Shown here one piece after another: positions 1-6,087 of a DNA stretch of 11,180 nucleotides. Position 1 is the first letter of the stretch. Every line of letters begins with the position of its first letter. A model generated the notes under the pieces. That model was not told the DNA's origin. It saw only the letters and a list, made by a program, of their open reading frames with translations, and searched no databases. A program made the position numbers and the translations under genes. Origin of the DNA: CAYJOG01 sp964371695 [NCBI: uncultured bacterium]. Lineage in GTDB: Bacteria > CAYJOG01. The stretch lies in NCBI GenBank assembly GCA_964371695.1, contig CAYJOG010000050.1:1-11180 (forward strand). Reading direction: 5' to 3'.

Positions 1-2
1 TT

Positions 3-1835
3 GACGTGCTGCACGGCATGGGGCCATCGGGCGGCGACCTCATCCTGTTCCGGGGCCTGAGCGACAATCTGCGCAACAACCACGGCGTGAGCCAGGGCAT
101 GAGCGGCAGCCCCATTTATTTCAAGGGAAAACTCGCGGGCGCGGTGTCGCTGGCGTTTGCCAGCGGCGACCCCATGGTGGGCGGCGCCACGCCCATCGGC
201 GAAATGCTCGACGCGCTTTCCGCCAGTCAGAACCACAAACCCCTTTCCACCAGTTATGTGATTCCCGGTTATGGCCGCGCACGGCTGGCGGCCTCGCCGG
301 TGTTTGTGGCCGGGGGCAGCCCCCGCGCCCAGCAGCGGCTGCAGGACGACCTCAACACCTGGGGCCACCAGGTGATGGTGCTGGGCGGCGCACCCGCCGC
401 CGCAAACGAAGAAACCCGCGTGCTCGAAGATGTCCCCCAGCCCGGCAGCATGATTGTGGTGGGGCTGTTGCAGGGAGACGTGTCGGTGTTCACGGCGGGC
501 ACCCTCACGGCGGTGCTCGAAGACCGTGTGGTGGCGTTTGGCCATAGCTTCAAGCGGGTGGGGCCGGTGAGTCTGGTGCTGGGCAAGGGGCTGGTGAGCC
601 ACGTGATGAAACACCGCGAGGTGGCTTATAAGGTGGTGAAACCGGCGGGTGTGTATGGCCGCATGGACGAAGACCGGGGCGTGGCCATGGTGGGCACCCT
701 CATGCGGTTTGTGCCGCTGGCGGACATTCTTGTGCGGGTGGACGACCGCACCCAGGGCGTGGTGCGCGAGGGACATTTTCAGGCGGTGACCGATGAGAAA
801 TTTTCTCTGGAGGTCACCCGCACGGCGCTGTTGAGCGCGCTGGACAAAACCCTGGACCGCATTGGCAAGGGCACCAGTCAGGTGAGTTTTTCCATACGCC
901 TCAAGGGCCGCGAAAAACCCATCGAGCGCGCCAACACGTTTTATAACCCCGTGGACGTGGCCGCCGAGAGCATCCGCGAGGCCGACGGCCTGCTGCGGTT
1001 TTTCCAGTTCAATGAGTTTCAGGAAGTGGCGCTGGAGGCCCTGAGTTTTTCGGTGACGCTCTCAGACGCCGACAACACCATGAACGTGCGCAAGGTGGTG
1101 CTGCTGAGCGCCGGTGAGCGCAGCGGCGTGCTCACGGGCGTGACCGATGGCGGCAAGACACTCATCCTCAAAAAATCCGTGGGCGGCCCTGCGCCCAAAC
1201 AGTCCGGCGAAGGCAAGGCCAAACCCCAGGCCAAAGAGGAACCCGCCGAAGACGAAGACTCCGACGACAAGAAAAAGGAAGACGACAAGGACACCCGCGC
1301 AGGCGGCGGCGATGAAAAATCCCGCGACGGCAAACCGGGTCAGGATCCGCACCTCACGGTGCGCCCCGGCCAGTCGGTGACGGTGGACGTGACGCTGCTG
1401 CCCTTCCGGCAAAAACCCGTGCAGAAAAGTTTTCGCGTGAAACTCGACAGGCAGACCTATCCGCCCGGCGATTACAACTTCACCGTGGGGGGATATGAGC
1501 CGCCGGGCGAGGGTGACGAACAGGGCAAGGAACCGCCCCTGAATTTTGAAGAAGCCATCCGCGAGCTGGACGACATCAGCCCCGGCGATCAGCTGATTCT
1601 GGAATGCCGCAGCATCCTCGTGCGCGACCCGCCCAAGAAAAACGGCAAAGACCCCGACAAAAAAGCCCTGCGGCAGGTGATGAAAGTGAACGGTTTCGCC
1701 GTGACGGGCAAAAAGAACTTCCGCATCACCGTGAAAAGCCACGCCGTGACCAAAGACAAACCCGGCGGCGACTCTTCGCGTCTGCAAAAATCCGCCCCCC
1801 GCAAAAGTCGCCTGGACCCACCGGGCAAGAGATAG
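3..1835 (+). CDS. SpoIVB-type serine peptidase (family S55), 5' partial
   Basis: The reading frame is open to the window edge, so the N-terminal part lies upstream; about 610 residues are visible. The family hallmark G-M-S-G-S-P is at residues 31-36 (counting from the GTG at 6), with Ser33 the expected nucleophile. The following stretch (GKLAGAV..., ATPIGEML) and the AFGH motif at 177-180 are also typical of the S55 domain. In Bacillus SpoIVB cleaves a protein in sporulation signalling. In non-sporulating Gram-negatives the homologues are unassigned and usually carry export signals, which would lie outside this window. After the peptidase region comes a beta-rich stretch, then a very charged linker at about residues 395-450 (Glu/Asp/Lys/Gly rich), then a further domain of about 160 residues ending in a basic tail. 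The gene stands alone here, with no close downstream partner. The family assignment is firm; substrate and role are unknown. Confidence 0.85.
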   Translation, partial: DVLHGMGPSGGDLILFRGLSDNLRNNHGVSQGMSGSPIYFKGKLAGAVSLAFASGDPMVGGATPIGEMLDALSASQNHKPLSTSYVIPGYGRARLAASPVFVAGGSPRAQQRLQDDLNTWGHQVMVLGGAPAAANEETRVLEDVPQPGSMIVVGLLQGDVSVFTAGTLTAVLEDRVVAFGHSFKRVGPVSLVLGKGLVSHVMKHREVAYKVVKPAGVYGRMDEDRGVAMVGTLMRFVPLADILVRVDDRTQGVVREGHFQAVTDEKFSLEVTRTALLSALDKTLDRIGKGTSQVSFSIRLKGREKPIERANTFYNPVDVAAESIREADGLLRFFQFNEFQEVALEALSFSVTLSDADNTMNVRKVVLLSAGERSGVLTGVTDGGKTLILKKSVGGPAPKQSGEGKAKPQAKEEPAEDEDSDDKKKEDDKDTRAGGGDEKSRDGKPGQDPHLTVRPGQSVTVDVTLLPFRQKPVQKSFRVKLDRQTYPPGDYNFTVGGYEPPGEGDEQGKEPPLNFEEAIRELDDISPGDQLILECRSILVRDPPKKNGKDPDKKALRQVMKVNGFAVTGKKNFRITVKSHAVTKDKPGGDSSRLQKSAPRKSRLDPPGKR

Positions 1836-1899
1836 GCGCGACCGGCAGAAAGCCGGAGGATGGGAGCTGGAAAAAAAGCACCCTTCGTCTCCTGGCGTC

Positions 1900-1919
1900 A
1901 TTCCCGCGAAAGCGGGAAT
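1900..1919. repeat. Short palindromic repeat (REP-like)
   Basis: ATTCCCGC and GCGGGAAT form a perfect 8-bp stem with a GAAA loop, 64 bases after the S55 gene stop. The wording (CATTCCCGCGAAAGCGGGAATCC) matches a palindrome scattered through many proteobacterial genomes. No T-run follows, so a role as an intrinsic terminator is not supported, though it could stabilise the 3' end of the upstream mRNA. Confidence 0.7.
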
Positions 1920-1954
1920 CCAGTTGAACACAGGAAAAAATCCAGTTCTGGTGG

Positions 1955-1973
1955 GGCAGGCATCTTGCCTGCC
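1955..1973. repeat. Short inverted repeat
   Basis: GGCAGGC and GCCTGCC (7 bp, perfect) flank the 5-base loop ATCTT. It lies between two other hairpins in the same spacer and looks like part of a cluster of palindromic elements rather than a gene-specific signal. Confidence 0.55.
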
Positions 1974-1988
1974 ATAAAAGAATTAGAG

Positions 1989-2048
1989 GAGTAGGTGCGG
2001 TGTCCCCACCGCACCATGACAGCAGCGATGGGGACATCGCTGCTACTC
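1989..2048. repeat. Twin-hairpin element with closing inverted repeat
   Basis: Two perfect hairpins lie side by side. GGTGCGGT/ACCGCACC is at 1994-2001 and 2008-2015. AGCAGCGATG/CATCGCTGCT is at 2021-2030 and 2035-2044, with a GGGA loop. The whole is enclosed by GAGTAG (1989-1994) and CTACTC (2043-2048), and TGTCCCC (2001-2007) is complementary to GGGGACA (2030-2036). The 60 bases could therefore fold as a three-way junction or as one longer stem. It resembles REP doublets, which are moved by RAYT transposases; no transposase gene is in the window. Confidence 0.6.
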
Positions 2049-2059
2049 ATCTTGAGTGG

Positions 2060-2078
2060 AATGAACCATTGGTTCATT
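2060..2078. repeat. Perfect 19-base palindrome
   Basis: AATGAACCA and TGGTTCATT (9 bp each) are separated by one T. The compact, nearly spacer-free symmetry is more like a protein-binding operator than an RNA hairpin, but TTT follows on the plus strand, so weak terminator activity is possible. The word AATGAAC/GTTCATT recurs in the inverted repeat at 5795-5831. Confidence 0.5.
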
Positions 2079-2122
2079 TTGACAAAGTTTGTGCATGAGC
2101 TTCCGACTTCCGTCTTCCTGAT

Positions 2123-2608
2123 TTACCCATTCAATGTGCGCTGAAAACGCTGCATCAGGCGGTTTTTCATTTCGCTGGACTTAAGCCGGGGCACGGCCCG
2201 AAGCACGGCGGGTGTTTGCAGATACACAACCCCTCCCACGCACACAGCCAGCAGCAAAACGCCCTGGGAAACTTCCAGCGAATAAGACCCACCCACAAAA
2301 GTGGCCTTGAGCGCCCGCACCGCCGCCAGCGAAAAAAAGATGTAGGCGCTGCTGCGCAGCCGTGCCGTGCGCCGCGCCACCGCCCAGGCCGCCATGGGGG
2401 CGAACACCAAATGTGTGAGGGCCGAGGTCCACCCCCGGCCAAACACCCAGAACGGCTGGCCATTCACCAGGGCGAAGGTTTCCAGCACCAGGGCGGAAAG
2501 CTCCACCATCGCCAGCACCCACACCCCTGCGGGCAGCGGCGCCAGATGACCGGCGGGCACAGGGTCTGGCAATCCTGCGGCGGTGAATCTCATTTCGTAA
2601 TCAGACAT
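2123..2608 (-). CDS. Small integral membrane protein, unknown function
   Basis: This 161-residue protein is mostly hydrophobic, with four likely membrane helices at about residues 27-48, 61-78, 87-103 and 111-130. The N-terminus is short and soluble, and the C-terminus is basic (LKSSEMKNRLMQRFQRTLNG), which by the positive-inside rule suggests a cytoplasmic tail. I do not recognise a family. The ATG at 2608 has an AAGGA sequence about nine bases upstream, which supports this start and the reality of the gene. It is transcribed divergently from the EamA transporter with about 65 bases between the starts, so the two may share a regulatory region, but I see no convincing promoter there. The stop is TAA. 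Confidence 0.65.
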   Translation of the reverse strand: MSDYEMRFTAAGLPDPVPAGHLAPLPAGVWVLAMVELSALVLETFALVNGQPFWVFGRGWTSALTHLVFAPMAAWAVARRTARLRSSAYIFFSLAAVRALKATFVGGSYSLEVSQGVLLLAVCVGGVVYLQTPAVLRAVPRLKSSEMKNRLMQRFQRTLNG

Positions 2609-2673
2609 GAATCTGCATCCTTTTTTGACGCGGTGTGTATCCTACCCCCTTCGCGCCACGGGGCGTGCATGCC

Positions 2674-3612
2674 ATGCCACTCACACCCAATCCATCGCGG
2701 CGCGAGGTGCGCCAGGCCGACCTGGCCCTGCTGCTGGCGGTGGCGGTGTGGGGCAGCTCCTTCGCCATGGTCAAGGACATGCTGGCGATTCTTTCTCCGG
2801 CGGGCATTGTGGGCCTGCGGTTTGCATTGGCGAGCCTGCTGATGATGGCCATCGCCCTGGCCGCCGGGGGACGAAAAACCCTGTTTCGCTGCCTGTGGCC
2901 CGGCCTGCTGCTGGGGGCCTGCCTGGGCGTGGTGTTTGTGAGCCAGACGGTGGGCATGATGTATACCCGCGCCAGCAACAGCGCCTTCATCACCGGCATG
3001 TTTGTGGTGTTCACGCCCCTGTGGGCCTGGCTGGTGGCCAGGGTGCCGCCCCGCTGGAGCGACGCCGTGCTGGGCCTGCTCGCGGTCACCGGCATGGCGC
3101 TGCTGAGCCTTCAGTTCAGCGGGCCAGAGAAGTTTCAGGTCAACCGGGGCGACGCCATCACGCTGTTCACCGCCTTGGCCCAGGCGCTGCACATTGCGTT
3201 CACCCACAAGTATGTGCGCCGCAGCCTGGACCCCTTCGCCCTGCTGTTTTTCCAGTTTCTGGTGGTGGCGGGGGTGAGCTTTGCCAGCGCGCCGTTTTAT
3301 GCCCACGGCCTGGGGCAACTGCACCTGATGGGGCCGGTGCATTGGCTGGCCATTGTGTATCTGGCGATTTTTCCGGCGAGCCTCACCTATCTCATTCAGG
3401 CCCTCACGCAGAAGTTCACCGAGCCGATGCACCTGAGCCTCATCTTTGCCCTGGAGCCGGTGTTCGCCAGCCTGTTTGCGGTTTATTTTTTGCTGGAGCG
3501 CTTTACGCCCCAACAGATCACCGGCGCGGTCATCCTGCTTTTGACCTGCGTGATGAGCGAGTGGATAGCCGGCAAGACGCGGCCGGGCCATAAAAAAACG
3601 GGCGCGGACTAA
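2674..3612 (+). CDS. DMT-superfamily (EamA) transporter
   Basis: The protein has 312 residues from the ATG at 2674, with about ten hydrophobic helices in two homologous halves. The first EamA repeat is near residues 16-145 (starting with the WGSSFAMVK signature) and the second near 159-295 (with ALEPVFASLFAVYFLLER, the usual motif before the last helices). EamA proteins are inner-membrane exporters or permeases for small molecules such as amino acids or metabolites; the substrate cannot be read from the sequence. Starts are possible at GTG 2635, GTG 2665 and ATG 2674. I chose 2674 because it gives the usual family length and begins just before the first helix, although the Shine-Dalgarno sequence is weak. 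The C-terminus is a short basic tail (KTRPGHKKTGAD). No partner gene is evident. Confidence 0.88.
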   Translation: MPLTPNPSRREVRQADLALLLAVAVWGSSFAMVKDMLAILSPAGIVGLRFALASLLMMAIALAAGGRKTLFRCLWPGLLLGACLGVVFVSQTVGMMYTRASNSAFITGMFVVFTPLWAWLVARVPPRWSDAVLGLLAVTGMALLSLQFSGPEKFQVNRGDAITLFTALAQALHIAFTHKYVRRSLDPFALLFFQFLVVAGVSFASAPFYAHGLGQLHLMGPVHWLAIVYLAIFPASLTYLIQALTQKFTEPMHLSLIFALEPVFASLFAVYFLLERFTPQQITGAVILLLTCVMSEWIAGKTRPGHKKTGAD

Positions 3613-3682
3613 AACCACCCAGGCCGGTATTTTGGCCAGCCGCCCTGCTCACGAAAGTGGCCGGGATTAGAGCGCAAAACGC

Positions 3683-3711
3683 TTGAATTGTCAAGCCTCT
3701 TGAGGTAAAAT
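3683..3711 (+). promoter_or_regulatory. Sigma70-like promoter of the Panacea gene pair, with operator-like half-sites
   Basis: TTGAAT (3683-3688) and TAAAAT (3706-3711) are separated by 17 bases, a good sigma70 match. Three alternating half-sites overlay it: CTTGA at 3682-3686, TCAAG at 3691-3695 and CTTGA at 3699-3703. They form two overlapping inverted repeats across the -35 and spacer, where a repressor would block RNA polymerase. The start of transcription would be near 3718, leaving a leader of about 150 bases that contains small hairpins (GCATTC/GAATGC at 3760-3774; CTTTCC/GGAAAG at 3815-3840). Autoregulation by the pair is inferred from toxin-antitoxin biology. Confidence 0.55.
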
Positions 3712-3869
3712 GGTTGCGTGGGGGGAGGTGTCCACATTCTCGAGAAACCACCGTCACCAGCATTCTGCGAATGCGGCGTCATGATACCCTGCGCATGCTT
3801 TTAAACACCTCACCCTTTCCTAAAGAAGCGAACGGGAAAGACGATAAGTCCCTCAAGGAGGGTAGAGTA

Positions 3870-4349
3870 ATGGCAACCACGGCGCTTAAAGCTGCTGAGT
3901 ACTTTCTGAGCAAACAAAGTCCTGAAAAAGAGTTTTGGTTTACCAACCTTGCTCTTCAAAAGCTCCTTTATTTTGCTCAGGGCTTCCACTTGGCCCTAGA
4001 GGGCAAGCCACTCTTTAAAGACGAAATCCATGCTTGGAAATATGGCCCAGTGGTTCCTGAGGTTTATAGGAAATACAGCAAATACAAGGCTTCACCAATA
4101 CTCGAACAATTGAAGGTGGATTCTAACGGGGTTGTCACGGGCAAGGTGCCGCCATCACCCAAGAGAATAAACCCGAGGGCAGTAGATATTATTGATCAGG
4201 TTGCCTTGCAGTATGGCCAGTTCAGTCCGTGGAGATTGGTTGAACTTAGCCACAATGAACCACCATGGACAAAAGCATGGAACAGTGATGCTGGCGTGAT
4301 CCCGCAGGGAGAAATCAAAGCACACTTTTTAACAAAAATTAGGGGTTAA
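3870..4349 (+). CDS. Panacea-domain (DUF4065/SocA-like) antitoxin
   Basis: This 159-residue soluble protein is almost entirely Panacea domain. LQKLLYFAQGFHLA is at residues 29-42, PLFKDEIHAWKYGPVVPEVY at 47-66, and a C-terminal SHNEPPWTKAW motif at 127-137. Panacea proteins (related to phage GepA and Caulobacter SocA) act as antitoxins for many unrelated toxins (PanAT systems); SocA is a proteolytic adaptor for its toxin. The start is set by a strong AAGGAGG (3855-3861), eight bases before the ATG, although the frame is open further upstream. The next gene begins one base after the stop. Base composition differs sharply from the surroundings: 22 of 60 bases are G or C in 3901-3960, against 42 of 60 in 2881-2940 of the upstream transporter. 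That suggests recent transfer. Family is firm; antitoxin activity is inferred. Confidence 0.88.
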   Translation: MATTALKAAEYFLSKQSPEKEFWFTNLALQKLLYFAQGFHLALEGKPLFKDEIHAWKYGPVVPEVYRKYSKYKASPILEQLKVDSNGVVTGKVPPSPKRINPRAVDIIDQVALQYGQFSPWRLVELSHNEPPWTKAWNSDAGVIPQGEIKAHFLTKIRG

Positions 4350-4350
4350 C

Positions 4351-4785
4351 GTGGGCGAGATTAAATCTCCAAGTCTCCAACCCGCCGCCGGGAAAGTCTC
4401 TTCAGAAAAAGACATCGCCCGTGCCGACGAAGGAGATGACGCCTATTTCCTTTTCTCTTTGGCCAGGGCGCATAGGTCTAAGTACGCACCTAGAAAATGT
4501 TCGCCGGATGAACTCAAGGAAATGTTTGTCTCTCTTGCTAAACGCATCCCACTTAAGTGGAAAGATCTAAAAAGTCGTGACAAAACACAACTTGGCACTG
4601 ACATCATAAAAAATCCTGGACCAAATCTTACTACTCTCATGGGGAATGGCTGGGATAAAAGCATTCAAATTATCTCTTTTTATGGGAAGAACAAATCAGT
4701 CAATCGCATCATCGGCTACAGAGATGAGACGGGCGTTTTTCAAGCTATTCTCTTCGATCCACAGGGGGAGGCATATGGGCATTAG
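4351..4785 (+). CDS. Unrecognised protein paired with Panacea antitoxin, candidate toxin
   Basis: The protein has 144 residues from a GTG one base after the Panacea stop, with AGGGG (4341-4345) five bases before it; the spacing favours translational coupling. I do not recognise a family. The first 28 residues look disordered. A helical segment follows (about 30-85, DAYFLFSLARAHRSKY, then CSPDELKEMFVSLAKRIPLKW). After a Pro/Gly-rich turn there are likely beta strands (WDKSIQIISFYG; RIIGYRDETGVFQAILFDPQ) ending in GEAYGH. There is no signal peptide or membrane helix, so it is cytosolic. The strand pair with a terminal Asp-Pro and Tyr/His recalls small RNase-type toxins, but I see no definite catalytic set. 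Position, coupling and low GC content shared with the Panacea gene make toxin the leading guess. A non-toxic accessory protein is possible. Confidence 0.7.
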   Translation: MGEIKSPSLQPAAGKVSSEKDIARADEGDDAYFLFSLARAHRSKYAPRKCSPDELKEMFVSLAKRIPLKWKDLKSRDKTQLGTDIIKNPGPNLTTLMGNGWDKSIQIISFYGKNKSVNRIIGYRDETGVFQAILFDPQGEAYGH

Positions 4786-4845
4786 AGCGACCCCTCTTAC
4801 CAGGCGATCAGAGCCAATGCTTCTGCACCGCATATTCAAGTGCGC

Positions 4846-4878
4846 AAAAAAACGGGCGCGACTTTTGCCGCGCCCGTT
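4846..4878 (-). terminator. Intrinsic terminator of the outer-membrane protein gene
   Basis: Read on the minus strand, a perfect 10-bp GC-rich stem (AACGGGCGCG/CGCGCCCGTT, loop of eight) is followed directly by a run of T, 23 bases after the stop codon of the beta-barrel gene. On the plus strand the hairpin has A before it and no T-run after it, so termination of the Panacea pair from the left is not assured. Confidence 0.88.
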
Positions 4879-4901
4879 GCGTGTTCAGAAAGCGAACCGG
4901 A

Positions 4902-5642
4902 TTAAAACCGGTACGTCGCCCCGATGGAAATCACGGGGTAAATGTCGAAATCGTCAATGGCGTTTTCCAGCTCGGCCTGCTCGGTGGCCAGCGCACCGGC
5001 GGTGACGCCCGCAAAGGTGGTGCTCAGCTTGGCGTCGGGGCTGCCCTGAAACAGCACGCCCAGGTCCAGCGAAAAAGACCAGTCTCGGTCGCCGTCTTCA
5101 CCAAAAGGATTGCCATAACCCACGCCCAGATAGGGGGCAAAGCTTTTGAAATCCACCTTGGAGCGCAGGTTGCCAGCAGTGCCCGCAGCCACGGCGGTGC
5201 CGCCGATGGTGACGCCTGTTGCGGCGGTGGTGGTGGCCGTGAGGGTGATGTCGTTGTTGTTGATCATGAAACCGCCGGTGGCGCGCCAGCCGGATTTTTT
5301 GCCGTGGTAGTCGGCCAGAAAGGCGTAGGTGTTCAGGTCCAGGTCGCCTTCATAACGAATGCCGCTTTCGGTGCGATCGTCGCTTTTGGTCCAGTAGTTG
5401 ATGCCAAGGCGGCCATTCCAGTTCTCGTCAATGGGCTTGCTCCACTCCACGCCAAAACCCAGTGTGCCGATTTTCGCCCCCAGGGCGTTGTCGCTGGAAT
5501 CCACGCCTTTTTTGGCAGGCGCTTTTTTTGCGGGTGCAGCCTTTTTGGCTGGGGCTTTTTTGGCCTCTTTTTTGGCGGCGTAGGAAACGCCGGTGGTGGT
5601 GAGCGCCGCAATGGCCAGCGCGGCAGCGGTGAGTTTTTTCAT
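4902..5642 (-). CDS. Outer-membrane beta-barrel protein with Lys/Ala-rich N-terminal linker
   Basis: This 246-residue protein has a clear Sec signal peptide (MKKLTAAALAIAALTTTGVSYA, cleavage near 22/23). A Lys/Ala/Pro stretch follows at 23-45, then alternating amphipathic strands to the end: GRLGINYWTK, LDLNTYAFLADYHG, GWRATGGFMINNNDI, SFAPYLGVGYGNPF, WSFSLDLGVLFQGSP, IYPVISIGATYRF. The terminal Phe is the usual signal for insertion by the BAM machinery. The layout matches a group of proteobacterial outer-membrane proteins of about 220-250 residues without known function; an 8-stranded barrel is likely. The ATG at 5642 is preceded by AAGGGGG. The frame runs on to 5810, but only the later start gives an N-terminal signal peptide. 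TGGACA and TACACT, 15 bases apart (5713-5708 and 5692-5687), are a weak promoter candidate, with the -35 inside the hairpin at 5706-5743. Confidence 0.82.
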   Translation of the reverse strand: MKKLTAAALAIAALTTTGVSYAAKKEAKKAPAKKAAPAKKAPAKKGVDSSDNALGAKIGTLGFGVEWSKPIDENWNGRLGINYWTKSDDRTESGIRYEGDLDLNTYAFLADYHGKKSGWRATGGFMINNNDITLTATTTAATGVTIGGTAVAAGTAGNLRSKVDFKSFAPYLGVGYGNPFGEDGDRDWSFSLDLGVLFQGSPDAKLSTTFAGVTAGALATEQAELENAIDDFDIYPVISIGATYRF

Positions 5643-5705
5643 GAGAATCCCCCTTGGATGAGTTTGTTCTGAATGGAAGTCTGGGGAGTGTAGCGGCAAA
5701 AAGAA

Positions 5706-5743
5706 CCTGTCCACAAACGAAAGGAGGTTCGTCTGTGGACAGG
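5706..5743 (+). repeat. Long imperfect hairpin with AGGAGG loop
   Basis: CCTGTCCACA (5706-5715) pairs with TGTGGACAGG (5734-5743). After one A-C mismatch, ACGAA (5717-5721) pairs with TTCGT (5728-5732), leaving the six-base loop AGGAGG. It overlaps the likely -35 region of the outer-membrane protein gene, so as DNA it could be an operator. As plus-strand RNA it would present a Shine-Dalgarno-like or CsrA-type GGA loop. Confidence 0.55.
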
Positions 5744-5757
5744 CGCGCAGGCCACGG

Positions 5758-5776
5758 AGGGCAAAGCCCTTTTTTT
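5758..5776 (+). terminator. Terminator-like hairpin with T-run, no gene upstream on this strand
   Basis: AGGGC and GCCCT flank AAA and are followed by seven T (5770-5776), the layout of an intrinsic terminator. No plus-strand gene precedes it. It could end a short RNA containing the hairpin at 5706-5743, or be part of a repeat: GGGCAAAGCCCT also occurs at 7360-7371. GGCAAA/TTTGCC gives an alternative fold. Confidence 0.45.
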
Positions 5777-5794
5777 GCCGGACGTCCCACTCAT

Positions 5795-5831
5795 ACCAAT
5801 GAACATTCAAAACATCAGAATGTTCATTGGT
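5795..5831. repeat. Perfect 14-bp inverted repeat
   Basis: ACCAATGAACATTC (5795-5808) and GAATGTTCATTGGT (5818-5831) are exact reverse complements around the spacer AAAACATCA. The stem is AT-rich with no T-run, so an operator or the ends of a small repeat element are likelier than a terminator. It shares AATGAAC/GTTCATT with the palindrome at 2060-2078. Confidence 0.6.
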
Positions 5832-6000
5832 TTAATTGGCCTTGCCGTTTGTCGTGAACGGCTGCAGCGCTTGTTGCGCCTCGTTGTTCGAGCGAATTCA
5901 TCCATGAATTCATACCAATTCACACCCGCACCACTTCACTTCGTCGCACCCGTTTCCCAACCGGTTCATCGCTCAGGGTTAATGCTGTTTCGGTTGAGAA

Positions 6001-6030
6001 TTGGCATCATTTGAAAAATCAATAAATAAT
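6001..6030 (+). promoter_or_regulatory. Candidate sigma70 promoter of the beta-propeller gene
   Basis: TTGGCA (6001-6006) and AATAAT (6025-6030) each match consensus at five of six positions with an 18-base spacer, in an AT-rich patch about 57 bases before the ATG. It is the best candidate in the spacer. Confidence 0.4.
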
Positions 6031-6087
6031 CAAGCAGCCTTTTTTGTGGTCTCACGGGGCGCTTTTTGTTAGTGTGTCCCTTCGGCC

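Larger units (their letters stand above)
5643..6087. other. Gene-free spacer of hairpins between divergent genes
   Basis: I find no credible gene in these 445 bases. Besides the elements listed separately, it holds GCCGTT/AACGGC (5844-5849, 5857-5862) and an 18-base palindrome of GAATTCAT/ATGAATTC (5894-5911, two-base centre). TCATACCAAT occurs directly repeated at 5791-5800 and 5910-5919. The sequence at 5998-6009 is a 10-of-12 inverted match to 5910-5921. The stretch from about 5791 to 6010 may be the remains of one or more small non-autonomous repeat elements. Confidence 0.5.

Noticed and set aside
1062-1931. 289-codon open frame on the minus strand
   Set aside because: It begins with the translation of the REP-like palindrome (WIPAFAGMT), a known source of false genes, and runs antisense to the S55 gene.
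2590-3618. 342-codon open frame on the minus strand
   Set aside because: It is antisense to the EamA transporter, rich in His, Gln and Gly, and has no recognisable domain.
3714-3869. Upstream extension of the Panacea frame
   Set aside because: It would start almost at the transcription start and lacks a ribosome binding site. The ATG at 3870 has a near-perfect one and gives the normal family N-terminus.
4881-5672. 263-codon open frame on the plus strand
   Set aside because: Antisense to the outer-membrane protein gene, which has a signal peptide, strand pattern, terminal Phe and terminator.
5643-5810. N-terminal extension of the outer-membrane protein
   Set aside because: It would bury the signal peptide 56 residues inside the protein and run through the hairpins.
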